A DNA stretch of 64,000 bases from Gigaspora rosea (Eukaryota > Glomeromycota > Glomeromycetes > Diversisporales > Gigasporaceae), in contig QKWP01000264.1 of assembly GCA_003550325.1 (NCBI GenBank), forward strand, positions 210,806 to 274,805, read 5' to 3'. The position numbers and the translations under genes were made by a program. Below are positions 36,861 through 48,949 of the stretch, in pieces. Position 1 is the stretch's first letter; each line of letters begins with the position of its first letter. A model generated the notes under the pieces. The model had not been told where the DNA came from. It worked only from the letters and a program-made list of their open reading frames with translations, and made no database searches.

Positions 36861-39190
36861 TTAGTGTGGAATTCTTGCAAGTGCATCTGCTAATGCTTTT
36901 CCTCCTTCTGATCCAAGATTATTTTCACCAATAGATAAAGAAATTAAAGTATATTCTTGCAAAGTGCATTTGTAATACTTTTCCTCCTTCTGTTCCAAGT
37001 TCATTCCACATAAGATGCAAAGAAGATAGTGCGGAGTTCTTATAAAACGCATCTGCTAATGCTTTTCCTCCTTCGAATCCAAGTTTATTCTCATTAAGAT
37101 TCAAACAAGTCAGTGTAAAATTCTTGCAAAGTGCATCGGCTAATGCTTTTCCTTCTTCTGATCCAAGCTCATTCGAACTAAGATCCAAATTTTTCAAGGT
37201 GGAGATCTTGCAAACTGCATCCGCCAATGCTTTTCCTCCTTCTGACCCAAGATTATTCTCAGAAAGATACAAATCTTTTAGTGTATAATTCTTGCAAAGT
37301 GCATCTGCTAATGCTTTACCTACTTCTGATCCAAAATTATTATGGCGAAGATCCAAAGAAGTCAGCGTGGAGTTCTTGCAAAGTGCATTTGCTAATGCTT
37401 TTCCTCCTTTTAATCCAAGATTGTTATAACCAAGTTTCAAATAAATCAGTGATGAGTTCTTGCAAAGTGCATCTGCTAATGTTCTTCCTCCTTCTGATTC
37501 GAGATTATTATCGTTATTATCCAAAGAAGTCAGTGTGGAATTCTTGCAAAGTGCATCTGCTAATGCTTTTCCTCCTTCTGGTCCAAGTTTATTTAAGATG
37601 AGATTCAAAGAAGTCAACGTAAAGTTTTTGCAAAGAGCATCTGCTAATGCTTTTCCTCCTTCTGGTCCAAGATTATTATCGTGAAGACACAGAAAAGTCA
37701 GCGTAGAGTTCTTGTAAAGTACCTTAGCTAATTCGTTTAAATTTTCTTGTCCGCATTTATTCCAAGAAAGTTTCCAGGTTGAAGCGTCTTCTTGATCATC
37801 TGGACTATGCTGATTGTTTTTAAGAATTTCTTCAAAAAGTTCTAAAGCTTTGAGAAATTTGCATTGCTTAAAATATCCGCGTGCTTCTTTTCTCAAGTCC
37901 TCAAGAGTACTAACGACCTGTACTGAAGTATTTGAATTTATCATGTCGATTAAATAGAGCGGAGATGACCTAATTTCAAATGTATTTACAAGTGCGTTTA
38001 TTTGACCACTTGAAGAAATTTTGATATTCTCTGATAATGTTTCTATACGATCGTTTCGATTCAAAGTTTCGTTAGGAATAAATTGCTTTAAAGCATTGTA
38101 AATTACTCTTGTTTCTGGGCGATTGGCAGGATCGTTGTCCCAACATTTTTTGTAAAGTTCGATATATAGAGATGGGGTACCTTCTATAGGTTCTTCTCTA
38201 TTTCCTTGCAAAATGTGAAAAGCCAGTGAAATCCCTGATTCAAATGACGAGAATGGCGGTCTTCCGCTTGAAATTTCCCAAAGAATTACTCCAAAGCTAT
38301 AGACATCAGATTTAATATTGCGTTTATATTTGTCGTTAACAAAGCATTGTGGTTCGGCATAAGCCGGCATTCCATGAATGATTGAGTTTGAAGTCATTGA
38401 CATTTCATTCATCTGCTTTGATAGTCCGAAATCAGCGATCTTTGGTAGTCTATGATGAATCAAGATGTTTTTCGAATGCTAAATTATTAAAATATAATGA
38501 TTGAATTACGCATTAGTACGTACGTAAATTAATAAATGCTATATGCAAAATATAGATAATACTATATTTACCAGATCTCTATGAATAATATTATTATCAT
38601 GTAAGAATAAAAGGCCGAGCGCAATTTCTTTAGCCATGCATAGTTTATCTGTCCATTGTAATTTCGTAAAATTTGTCATTAGGTATTCTCGTAAAGTTCC
38701 GTCGTCAGCGTATTGTAAAACCATATTATAATATCCGTTGTTATCTATATATTCGATTTGATATGATAAATATTTTTGTTTAACATACTATTAATTAATA
38801 TCTTCAAAATTATAAATTACTTGTATACCTTTTGTGACACCATAAAATGCAATAACGTTTGGGTGGCAAGAAACCTTTCGTAATAGTTTAAGCTAATTAT
38901 ATGAATTATATGAATTTATTTTTCCAAATTATGTTGCTATTAAAGATTCAGTATAATGAATTTAATACCTCATTAATAAAATCTTTAATAATATTTTCAT
39001 TTATGCTTGTATCAACTTTAAGACATTTAAGAGCAACCGTTAATTCACAGTCTTTCCACTCGTATCTAAAAACATTTCCAAAACCTCCACTGCCGATCAC
39101 ATTAGGGTCTGTAAATTTATTATATTCAATATAATTAATATGCCTTTCGTAAATAGCTTTTTCAAGCCATTCTTCTTGTACGTTTGCCAT
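36861..39190 (-). CDS. Protein kinase - leucine-rich-repeat fusion
   Basis: Exons 38969-39190, 38829-38892, 38572-38744 and 38478 downward join through GT-AG introns of 76, 84 and 93 nt, all in phase. The protein starts MANVQEEWLEK. The kinase shows GSGGFGNVF, the lysine in ALKCLK, HRDL split by the third intron from HSKNIL, DFGLS, AEP in the APE position, DVYSFGVILWEISSGRPPF and a conserved Arg in NDPANRPETR. A short TPR-like region (YFKQCKFLKALELFEEIL) leads to about ten 28-residue leucine-rich repeats (GPEGGKALADALCKNSTL). The family is a TKL-type kinase with a ribonuclease-inhibitor-like LRR, probably a signalling kinase that binds a partner. Near the 3' end single-base losses at about 36970 and 36880 shift the last repeats, so the C-terminus is uncertain. 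Confidence 0.8.
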
Positions 39191-39296
39191 AATTTTTTAG
39201 TATGTACTAATCTTGGTCAAAAAACAAACCAAAAATATGTAAAGTACTACATGTAAAGCATTTTAATTTCATCAAATTTAAGGTTCGGCATCCACT

Positions 39297-39352
39297 TATT
39301 TGCGCGGGTAATACAAACTCTTGAAGAGGAAATAGCCAATCGGAGAGTGAAA
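39297..39352. repeat. Empty-site relative of the 7676 MITE locus
   Basis: On the reverse strand this reads like 7636-7675 joined to 7831-7860 (CACTCTCCGATT...GAGTTTGTATTACCCGCGC) with no insertion. ACTTATTTGCGCGGGTAATA also occurs at 6395. It marks a dispersed repeat. Confidence 0.6.
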
Positions 39353-39434
39353 ATTTAGAAAAACAACAAATTAACTTACTTCTTTTAAAGGATCAAAATT
39401 GGTTTCCTTAGGACTAGTCATTTTAGTGAGCATA

Positions 39435-40264
39435 GCATGACAGAAGTTCTATTTATGCATTAGTGTTACACAAAAATTTTATATATTAAAAACATATAAG
39501 CGGGGGTTACATCATATGACTGCACAAAAAAAAATCATCCATTTTCTTTGAAACTTTACCAAGTTATTCTTTAGTCGCAACGAAAGTTATTTGTAAAAAT
39601 CCATCTTACCGATCTCACGATCTACATAACTTCTATAAGACATGAATACAAGCACATAAATGTATGTATAAACTTATAAATGAACGTATGAACGTATAGT
39701 ATTTATTAGTTAACAAGTAATATGTATTTTTTTTTTAATTTCTTTTGTGCTTACACAAAGCTCTTATTTTATAAAATATATTTAGGTTATTCGTATTGAT
39801 TATTAAGAACTGTGCTAGATGGTTTATTATAGTTTCTTATGTTAATAGTTTATAGATATAAATAATATCGTAGAAATAAGCGCAAGGGTAAAATTATGAT
39901 AATTGTGAGGTTTATTTTAATAAAATTATGTTAGATATTCTTGTTGAAAGAAAAATAAATAAAATATGAGACAAACGATAATGTTTTTGATTATTATAAG
40001 TAAATTTATACGTGTATATTAACTATATAAATCTCAAGGTTAGAAGTAGATATTAGCATATTAGAAATATATTTTAATATAGATACGGTACACGAGCAGA
40101 GATATTACATTAAATTTTTAAATATATCGTATTATTATCGTTATCATTATCTGATATTGTATCGCGATATTTATTAAATTGATTATAGTATTAAGATATT
40201 AGCCAATCATGTTTAATGAAAATCATCTGACATAACAACCAATAAAAAAGAACTTCTGTCATGC
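39435..40264. mobile_element. Mutator-type non-autonomous element, 11-bp target duplication
   Basis: GCATGACAGAAGTTCT at 39435 and its complement ending 40264 are perfect ends. The 11-bp duplication TAGTGAGCATA flanks them exactly (39424-39434, 40265-40275). Long duplications of 9-11 bp are typical of Mutator-like elements. The 830-bp interior is AT-rich with no transposase. Its ends differ from the MULE at 26347. Confidence 0.85.
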
Positions 40265-40734
40265 TAGTGAGCATATTATCTATCTTAAATTCATTTATAT
40301 GAGTCTTTAGTAATGCATTTAAAGTAGTCTCATACAATATTATAAGGTTTTATTTGACTATTCCGGATCAGCCTGACGTAGAATCTGAACGCGTACGAAA
40401 AGAGTAAAAAGCGAAAATACAAAACTAGTTTTTAAATCTACTAATTAAAAATGTCGAATAAAATTTTACAGTGAAATGTTTCCATGTTACATTAAGTGAA
40501 ACATGATGCAATAAAATTCCAAATAAAGTAATCTTATTAAATTGCAAATTACTAACTATCACAATTTAGGAACAGTGTACTGCGACAATTAGAGAGTTTG
40601 TTAATTTACGGAAATATTAACAAAAAAAAAGTTCTTTGGCATGAATTTTAAAAAGTATTAAACATATTAAATACATTCCTTTAAACACATTAATTAAAGG
40701 TTTATAATTCAAAGATAGGGTACAAGTATCCAAA

Positions 40735-42390
40735 ATGACAAATTTGATAGTCAATCTGAATGCCGGTCAATTAGCGGCGATACTCGGAATTATTGGCTTT
40801 TTTTTACCTCTTATCATTACCGGTGTTGGAATTATGGTGACGATGAACGTCAATGATAGAATGACAGCTTTAGAATGGACAGCATTAAGTAAATTAACAG
40901 AACGTAGTTTACTTAGTTTTTATGGAGCAGCGGGACAATCTGCAATAACAGGAATTAAATTGTGGAATTTAAGAACACATAAACGCAATGTGGTTTACAT
41001 ACTTATTGGAACTTGCTTATTAGTATTATTTGGGTATCTGCAATCGCACCTCTTGGTATTCAAACTTGTACTGTAACGTACCGGTACGTATAATTCAACA
41101 TCAACAGATACTAATGTCGTTAATCCAGATCTACTTACTCGTGCGATTAATAATGCATTTACTCCAAATCAATTGTCACAAGTTAGAATATGTGGAGCGT
41201 GGGCTTGACGACTATGTCCTGTAATGATAGATAGAGAACATTTAAATAGTTCATACAGGCAGATTTTAATAAGAAATATAGCATACAACAATGAGATATC
41301 GTCTTATTAAAAACTAGTAGTAATGATAACATTACATATCCTGAATATGATTTTATGATGGGTGAGGTGGCAAGTACACAATCTGGTATTGTTGATACGA
41401 TGATCGTAGATCATGATAATTGTGGATTTTTGGCAAGTCATACAATTCAACCTAAGCAAAAGATCGGTAAATGATATAATTTGTCAATTAAAGGAACCTT
41501 ATATTAGTTGTAAATCAACTAATATTACTCGAATCGCATGGACAAATGAGTCGCGGGTCGCTTAGTTCGGCAGCAAAACTTATTATTAATAAAGACGATA
41601 TATACAACCTTCATAATTACATCCGCTTGGTGACAAAGGTCAAAAATAGATCTTTTATCAAGAAGCATTAGGTATTAGTCAGTTAATATAGTTGATTATT
41701 AGACAACAAATGAAAGTTTACAGTGATTTGGGTGTTTCTTCTGACCCGAAATCTATTAGCAGGGACGGGTAAAAAAATTATTATAACTTTGCCATTTTTT
41801 TTATTTTTTTTTGGTTTCGTTTTTTTTTGGATGGGAATAATATCGATTTGGTCAAAAAATATCGATTTATATCGATTTACACCCAATCAGAATGCAGTAT
41901 GCATATAACGTGATCAATAACTAAAGTTTCCACTGCTGGCATCGATATCTGTTTTGGCTGTTTGCTTTTCCGAAACATTCCGACAATTCGGATTGATTTA
42001 TATTGTCCGGCCCAAATTATATCTAAATTTTGCCCAAAATCGTAACGTTACAAATTGCAAAAATATCGATTTACCTATGATTTATATCGATTTATTATTC
42101 CTAGTGATAGTCTTCATATAGTATCAATACAACAAATATCATCAGCCAATATTTTATGTGTTAAGTTTGGTGGTCAAGATAGCGTTAGTGATAAAGCAGT
42201 TGGTTTCAAATGTTGGACAGTATTTGGTCCACCTAATATTACTGAAAGAGGAATCGAACAGACATTAAATGGATGTGCTGCGACAGTTAAAGCTAGTGTA
42301 GAGGTTATCATTATGCAATCTAATTCGACAGGAGATATTAATGTGTTGGGCAAACAAAATGTTCCAATGAATTGGTATATTGAAAACTAA
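40735..42390 (+). pseudogene. Decayed membrane-protein gene of unknown function
   Basis: The first part (40735-41076) begins MTNLIVNLNAGQLAAILG with a hydrophobic segment (ILGIIGFFLPLIITGVGIMV) and a second one (NVVYILIGTCLLVLF). A shift at 41029-41031 then leads to WVSAIAPLGIQTCTVTY, another to NVVNPDLLTRAINNAFTPNQ and CPVMIDREHLNSSYRQ. After an insertion with repeated ATATCGATTTA blocks (about 41800-42100), an open C-terminal piece (IANILCVKFGGQD-like, TVFGPPNITERGIEQTLNG) ends at 42390. The fragments keep order, so one gene has decayed here. I do not recognise the family; a two-span membrane anchor with a large outer domain is likely. Confidence 0.55.
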
Positions 42391-42523
42391 ACTCAATGTT
42401 ATTGATATGGATCCTTAGTGAGGTGATTTTGAACCTTGAGAAGCACTCCAAATAACAGCATGTCTGTAAGCAATCATAGTCTTTGATTACCAGCAGGCGG
42501 TACCTTCCTATGGGAGTTACAGC

Positions 42524-42953
42524 CAGTGTTCGAAATTAGTGTTCTCAGAGTTCTCATGAGAACACTGTTTTAAATTTGTGCGCAGTAAAAATTTTTTACT
42601 GTTCACTATTAAAATTTTTTTGAGAACAGTAAAATAAAAATAGTGTTCTCATTGTAATTAGTAACCACATGATATTGTTATATCAAATAGAAATACTGTA
42701 AATAAATATAACTACTGTAATTATAATAATTTATTATCAAAATTATTTAGTTGAACTTACATATAATTACTATAGCATGGAAGAAAAGATATGCTCTAAT
42801 GTATATTATATAAATGTGTTAATAGAATTCTGTCAAATTTTTATATTTAACTGATACCATTAATGCTTTTATAGGTAATATTAGAACATTAGCTCATTAG
42901 TTATTATGATGTTCTCATGAGAACAGTGTTTGAGTCCGAAATCTCGAACACTG
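42524..42953. mobile_element. hAT-like MITE with CAGTGTTCGA ends
   Basis: CAGTGTTCGA at 42524 pairs with TCGAACACTG ending 42953. Repeats of GTTCTCATGAGAACA, itself palindromic, lie inside both ends. Flanking 8-mers (GTTACAGC, ATGGTAAC) do not match, so the target duplication is lost or the limits are slightly off. Confidence 0.6.
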
Positions 42954-42966
42954 ATGGTAACCTGAG

Positions 42967-43662
42967 CAATGATTCCTGGCGAAACTATTTCTCTATGACG
43001 AAATGGTTTCGTCAACATACCTGTTTGACGAAACCTTGACGATTGACGAAACTCATGATGATTGATAAAGCTCTTGACGAATCAATTTGACCAATGAAAT
43101 ATTATAATACAGTTAACTCTCTTTCAATGGGTTTCTTTGTAACGACCTGTGGATGCTGATGTTAAGGTTTTTCAAAATAATTATTCAAAGTTTCACTCGT
43201 CAATATGAGAACACAGTAAACTTAATTGATAATGAAATCTTTTCTTGCCAAATCATGGAGCCCTTGACAATTCCACTAATAAAATAAATTTTCTTTCGAC
43301 GATCTATGGATACACTAATCCATTAATTATTTTTCAATTACAGTATATGTTATTCATTGTAACGAAGTTTATTTTATTAGTCTTCTCTGTTAGCCAATCA
43401 GGGGCAAAGCTTTCTTCAGATAATTTCGGGTAAATGTGTCGGTATAAAAAAAATTGAAAATGAGTAGATAAAATAATGCAACAATATTATGTGCACTGAT
43501 TTATTTACATTATGAAAGAAAATAATACTATTAATATGATTCATCAAACTTATTATTCGTCATAGGTTTCGCCATTCGTCAATTCGTCATTCAGAAATTG
43601 CTTGACGAAATGTTTCGTCATTCGCCAATGACGAATGGCGAATCATTCGTCAGGTATCATTA
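42967..43662. mobile_element. hAT-like element with GACGAA arrays
   Basis: The ends CAATGATTCCTGGCGAAAC and, inverted, TAATGATACCTGACGAATG are imperfect repeats; flanks AACCTGAG and ATACTGAG agree at six of eight bases. Clusters of GACGAAA and TTTCGTCA fill both terminal 100 bp. The end sequence resembles the 147-bp element at 7676, which has GCGTCA clusters, so both may use one transposase. Confidence 0.6.
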
Positions 43663-44226
43663 ATACTGAGAAAACCTTCATATCATTCAATCTACATTAC
43701 ATAAATTATATAAAGAGTTAAACTGCTTAAACTTATTCTCTCAACGAGCCATAACACCGCCTTTTTTAAATTTCCTGCTCGATTAACCTTTTAAATCCTA
43801 AAATTATCTCATCCATCTGTATTTAATTAGTTACATTTTAAACAATTAAATTTCAAACTCAATTTTCACCTAAAAATTAAATATCAAATTTAAAAATTTT
43901 ATTTTAAATATTTTTAAAATAATAATTGGGCTGGAACGAGTACCGTACTATGCTCTACTAAATTAAGTTGATGACCGGGTCGAAAATAGCAAACCGGGTC
44001 CAACCTGGGTTGAACCTTTCTGACCCGGGTAAGAACCCTAGCTCGGTCCAAGAGCATGCATTTATGGAGGTTTCACTGTAATAATTACTTATTTTTTCCC
44101 TAGTATTTACACAAACATCTTATTATAATTAGTTCCCACGACAAATGATTATTTACGCTTTACAAATGTAATCTGGAATGTGAGTGAGTTTTTAAAACTC
44201 AATATTTAACTTTGTTTATGTCACAA

Positions 44227-44358
44227 TTCTTTACTTATTATTATTATTATTTATATGCAAAAAATTGGAAGAAACAATTAGAATTAATAAGAATTCTTTA
44301 CTTATTATTATTATTATTTATATGCAAAAATTTGGAAGAAACAATTAGAATTAATAAG
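44227..44358. repeat. 66-bp tandem duplication
   Basis: AATTCTTTACTTATTATTAT to AATTAGAATTAATAAG occurs twice back to back with one base changed. The rest of 43671-45196 is AT-rich with no supported gene; a short CCGGGT-rich tract lies at 43975-44035. Confidence 0.8.
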
Positions 44359-45196
44359 TAATAATAGGTTACTAAACTTGTTTATTTCTAGTCGATAGTG
44401 AATGGATCTCATTAATAGATTAATTAATCTTCAATCGATTAAATGCAAATGATCTGAATCGATGGAAGAAAAATTCATATCGCTAAATTTGATAATAAAG
44501 ATTTAATCTTCGATCATAAACGAAAACCAGAAAATCATGAATAATTGAGCTCAGCATTTCGGATGTCACTAGAGAAGTAAGTTATCAGAATGATACAAAA
44601 GAAGTGAGTTATCCATTTATTAATAGTTTAATGTGTAAAAGGATAGAATTACGCAACAATTGTTTTATAATGTTATTTATTGTTAAAAAGGATTACCATA
44701 TATGGGCTAACTAAATATCCAATCATAAATGAGTGTATGATAGTATGTCCTGTGGATTTTTTACAGGAGGGTCATCAAATTTCCGGTATTACTATCGTAA
44801 CGGAGAATAGCGAAAAATAATCTCAGGATAATAAACTATCATTTGATGTGAGAAGATAATATTAAAGATTTCGAATGTATAGAAGTTGGGCGAACAAATA
44901 TTTTGGCGTAAAAGAAATCGATGGGAAGTATTATAAATGGTGATGGGATAATTATGTGATCGGGGCAATGTGGGAAATCGATCAGTAAATCAACAATGGA
45001 TCGAATGTAACAAATAATTAATGAATCAATGTAATCAAACCAAGTATGTATCAAACTAACAATGGGGTTTCAAAGTTAATAAGTGACGCATTTCGAAAAT
45101 AAACAGGATTTTTTCAATAGCATTTTACTATGTTGTATTATAAAATAATTATGATTCTCTGATTTTAACTTCGAAACCCTTAATGTATCAATTTAA

Positions 45197-45405
45197 TTAT
45201 AGCGCTTTACAAAAAAGTGTGACCCTGTGATTTCACGGTGGTTATGGCGCAAAATTCTGAGATTTTAATTCCCTATTGATCATAATTTTCAATCAATAAC
45301 GTTGAAATTCTTCAAAAATCAAAAAAATCCACTAGAATCGGCTGATTTCTCGTGATTTTACATGACATGATCTGCAGAGGTCACACATTTTTGCAATAAT
45401 TATAA
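45197..45405. mobile_element. MITE of the TATAGCGCTTTACAAAA type
   Basis: TTATAGCGCTTTACAAAAAA then GTGTGACC at the left corresponds to an inverted GGTCACACATTTTTGCAATA at the right. The inner parts also pair (CCCTGTGATTT with ATCTGCAGAGG, loosely). The right end is diverged, so its limit is approximate. The TATA-like flank suggests a TA target. Confidence 0.5.
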
Positions 45406-45819
45406 AAAGACAATCGAAATGGGTTAGTGTACCGTTATGAACATTCGGGGATTTTTGATAAATTATTGGACTATATTCTTGAATAGATACTCTACCTATA
45501 ACGTAAGTTTTATTGTATAATATTATATGACGACTTACTTCAATTCTCTTTCAAAGTTTTCAAAACTCATTTATTATTGGGTTGGAGCGGAGGAGAGCGG
45601 AGTGGAAGACTTTGAGCCATACTCTATGGAATTTTGTCGATGTCCGGCTTTCAAACCCCTTGTAAAATCTTTAATCAGCAATTCGATCATTAAATTGAAA
45701 CATTAAAAGCAAAATGATTAATAAACTAAATAATAATTCGACACGTTGAATTTTATTTATTTATTTATTTATTATTGTTATTATTTTACGAAATTTATAA
45801 TAAAATGCAAAAAAAAAAA

Positions 45820-46220
45820 AAAAACACAGGAATTTATACGCCTGAGCAAAAGACCGCTAGAAGATTAGCTTCGATGACACCTGAAGAACAGTTAAGTTAT
45901 CGAAATACGTAATGAATTAACAGAAGGGCAGATCAGCGCAAACGGAAAATTCTATTAGTGAACAAGAAAATGCAGACAAATAATCATACAGTATGTTTAT
46001 ACATTATTTATTTAATTTACTTTTTTAGAAAATCAAGATTTCCGACAATGATCGTAATAAACATTGGCGACAAGGAACATGTTACAGGTTTTACATTTGT
46101 TGCTATATCAAAAGAATCCAAGCTCTTGCTGGTCTTCGTTTCAATAGCACTTTCTTATAATAAATTAAAAAAATTGAGAAAATACACATTACAGAGATTT
46201 TTTTTTGACTTGATGAATTA
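45820..46220 (+). pseudogene. Decayed unknown gene, copy 1
   Basis: After an A-rich tract the plus strand reads PEQKTARRLASMTPEEQLSYRN before stops. Further on it reads TMIVINIGDKEHVTGFTF. Both pieces match the order of the copy at 47417-47906 (SEQKAARNDARR; VLDIGNKEFTIGLTF). The protein family is not recognised. The 87-codon frame at 45958 mixes true and shifted sequence. Confidence 0.4.
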
Positions 46221-47416
46221 ACTATTTATGTCTTTCATTGTGACTTTATATTTGTTCGTTGCGTATTCATTTATATTAATAATGAATTGGATTTAATTAA
46301 ACTGTATTACAGTATTATATATTATATATTATATATCATATATTATGATGATGTATTAAATAAGTAACAGTGCTAATTTTACGGAAGTTTAAAAAAAAAA
46401 AAAAAAAAAGAATTTAAAATTAATACTTAAGGCTCCAACCTTATAAAATGCCGCCGATTTATTACTAGTCTTAATTATTAAAATTGATTGAATATTGATA
46501 TTTGAATTTAAGAAATTTTCCCCGAATACTCATAACGTTACCCATTAACTCCAATGTGAGAATTCGATTATGCAAACAATACAATAAGTTGCCTTCAATT
46601 TTGAAATGCCTACTAACTTATTTTTATGTTTATTAAATAGATCGAAATTTGAGAGAATTTTATTGAGGAAAAATACAGTCTTTAAATTCATGTTTTATAT
46701 ATATATAAATAATTTATACTACTCAATTGTCGGGACAAACTCCCTCCGCTAACGACTCATTCATAAATTAATTCGCCATTGAGACTGCTCCATCTATGCA
46801 CAATTTACATGGAAACATTCCTCCCACACCAATAGCATCCTCTAGTATCGAGGACAAGGCGTTAATAATTGAACGCTTCAAGTTCATTCGTCTCCTTCGA
46901 TTAATATAAATAATTATGGGCAACATTTCTCCACCGCATTCAAAATAGACGGGAGAGGGAAGAAAGTGGAACTAAGTTTTATATAAGCCAGAATGTTTCG
47001 TATATTGAATGTCGAAGTCGGTATTACGCGTCAATAACGAGGCACTAACTAAATATCTGATATGGTAGTATTATATATAAAAAGTATAAAATAAGAAATG
47101 TTATATTAAAGAAGTAAAAATGTAAAAAGGTGATACGGTTAAGTGGTTCGAATACAGTACGTACGTACTTGATAATAAAGCAGGGGACAAAAAAATTTTT
47201 TAAGCGATACGGGTAACACCGGCTCTCGCCCTTGTAATGAGTTAAATCCAGATTTTGAAAAATCGTATCCTCTGTAAAAAATTTATTACATAATCAGAAA
47301 TTCGATCATTAAAAAAAAATCAATAATAAAAAAAAAAAATATAGATAAATAAAATCGACAATAAACAAAATCTAATTAATAATTTATTGTGTAATAAAAA
47401 AAACATAAAAATAATA

Positions 47417-47906
47417 TGTCTGAACAAAAGGCTGCAAGAAATGATGCTAGAAGAAAAGGTTGGTTTCTATAAAACCCAAAGGACAGTTAAATTATCTAAA
47501 TAATGAGTCATCAAGAGTCAAAATAATATTGTCGAAAAAGAAAATACAAGTATTCAAATAAAATTCAATTATTATATTTTATGCTGCGGCAGCTGCAGCA
47601 GTGATGCCGTAACTTAAAGAAGTCTTCCACATTACCTATATTAATACTGCTCGAAATGGTAATTATACAGATCCAACAACATGCACGTTAAATGGATCAG
47701 GGCTGGTACAATTAGAAGGAAAATCGGGAACTTATTCTTGTATGCAATTTCCATTGCATTTTGTTCGTGAATTACGATTCACAAATCGAACAAAATTATC
47801 ACGAACCCGAACCGTATTAGATATTGGTAATAAGGAATTTACTATAGGTCTTACGTTTGAAGATTACATACATTTTTTGCTCTTCTTTTCAGTAGTACAT
47901 TTTTAA
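47417..47906 (+). pseudogene. Decayed unknown gene, copy 2
   Basis: ATG at 47417 gives MSEQKAARNDARRKG, then stops. From about 47620 an open stretch reads ITYINTARNGNYTDPTTCTL, GSGLVQLEGKSGTYSCMQF, HFVRELRFTNRTKLSRTR and VLDIGNKEFTIGLTFEDY. Upstream DNA (AATTCGATCATTAAA, A-rich tract) also matches copy 1, so gene and promoter were duplicated together about 1.6 kb apart. No domain is recognised. Confidence 0.45.
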
Positions 47907-48119
47907 TATAATATATGAAGAAAAAATACATGTTTACGACAGAGATTATCTGAAGAGCACATATTACTTTCTTTATGAATTTTAAAATATGTTACTTAAA
48001 ATAAACATATACATAATTCTATTATTCATACACCTATTATCCTCATTCAAAATTAACCCTAAAAAAAACAATGACTAAAATTAGTTTGTGAAAAGAACTG
48101 TAAATTGTCATTGTCTGTA

Positions 48120-48515
48120 AATGAGCTGTCAGTAAAATTAACTACCTATGGAATGAACATGCCTGTGAACGAATTGTCAATGAAATAAAGTATCTATAAA
48201 ATGCTATAAAATGAGCAGGACTATAGATGATCGCTAAATATGAATATATTTAATGCAAGTAAAAAAAAAAATTAAAGATGAATAGCTTAAATACTTGTTC
48301 TCTTACTTTGTAGATAATTGCTTCAAAACACCTTATTTCATCAACAGTTAGCTCTCACAAGTTTATTTTTTTATAGGCAATCAATTCACAGACAAGTTCA
48401 TTTTATAAGAAAAAAGCTTTTCTATGAAATGAACTGTCAGCGAAAAAACTATAAATGAAATGAGCTATTGGCGAAATGAACTACCAATGAAATGAACTTG
48501 TCAGTGAATTCTATG
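48120..48515. repeat. Loose minisatellite of AAATGAACTGTCAGCG
   Basis: Variants of AAATGAGCTGTCAGTAAAAT and GAAATGAACTGTCAGCG recur about ten times in two clusters (48120-48200 and 48425-48515). It lies in non-coding DNA downstream of the microexon gene. Confidence 0.55.
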
Positions 48516-48949
48516 TAATGTTTGTCTGTAAGATGGTTCGAATCCTTACTTAGATGATAGATAGTCGTTATAATCACGGACTAAATTATATGAATAAGAA
48601 TTAGATAATTGCTTCTCACATTGCTTCGATGAAAGATAATTAAAGATGAATGACTTTTATTGAAATGATTCTTTTTGTACACGACCAGTAAAAAATACAA
48701 CGTACGAATGTTACATGAAAAATTTACTAATTCTATGATTTGAACTAATTACAATTCGTTATAAAAAAAAAAGTCAAATCTTCAAAAACAATCTCATAAT
48801 AGTTAATTTTTCTAGTTTTACACACTATATAGTATGTAACAAACATCCTATAGCGGATAAGTAATGTTTCTCGTGTGCTTTAATCATAATATGATCAGTT
48901 TAATTTGTTAAATTTGATTTATTAAACTATTTGCACCATATACACAAAA

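Noticed and set aside
37227-37684. Plus-strand open frames with repeated SCKVHLLMLFLLL or QSASANAFPPSG
   Set aside because: They are the complement of the 84-bp LRR repeats of the minus-strand kinase gene.
41723-41908. 61-codon plus-strand frame and its 67-codon reverse partner
   Set aside because: They overlap an insertion with T-rich and ATCGATTTA repeats inside a decayed gene; no conserved motif is seen.
48530-48560. GGTTCGAATCC, resembling a tRNA T-arm
   Set aside because: The bases on either side cannot form the 5-bp stem, and no acceptor, D or anticodon arm is present upstream.
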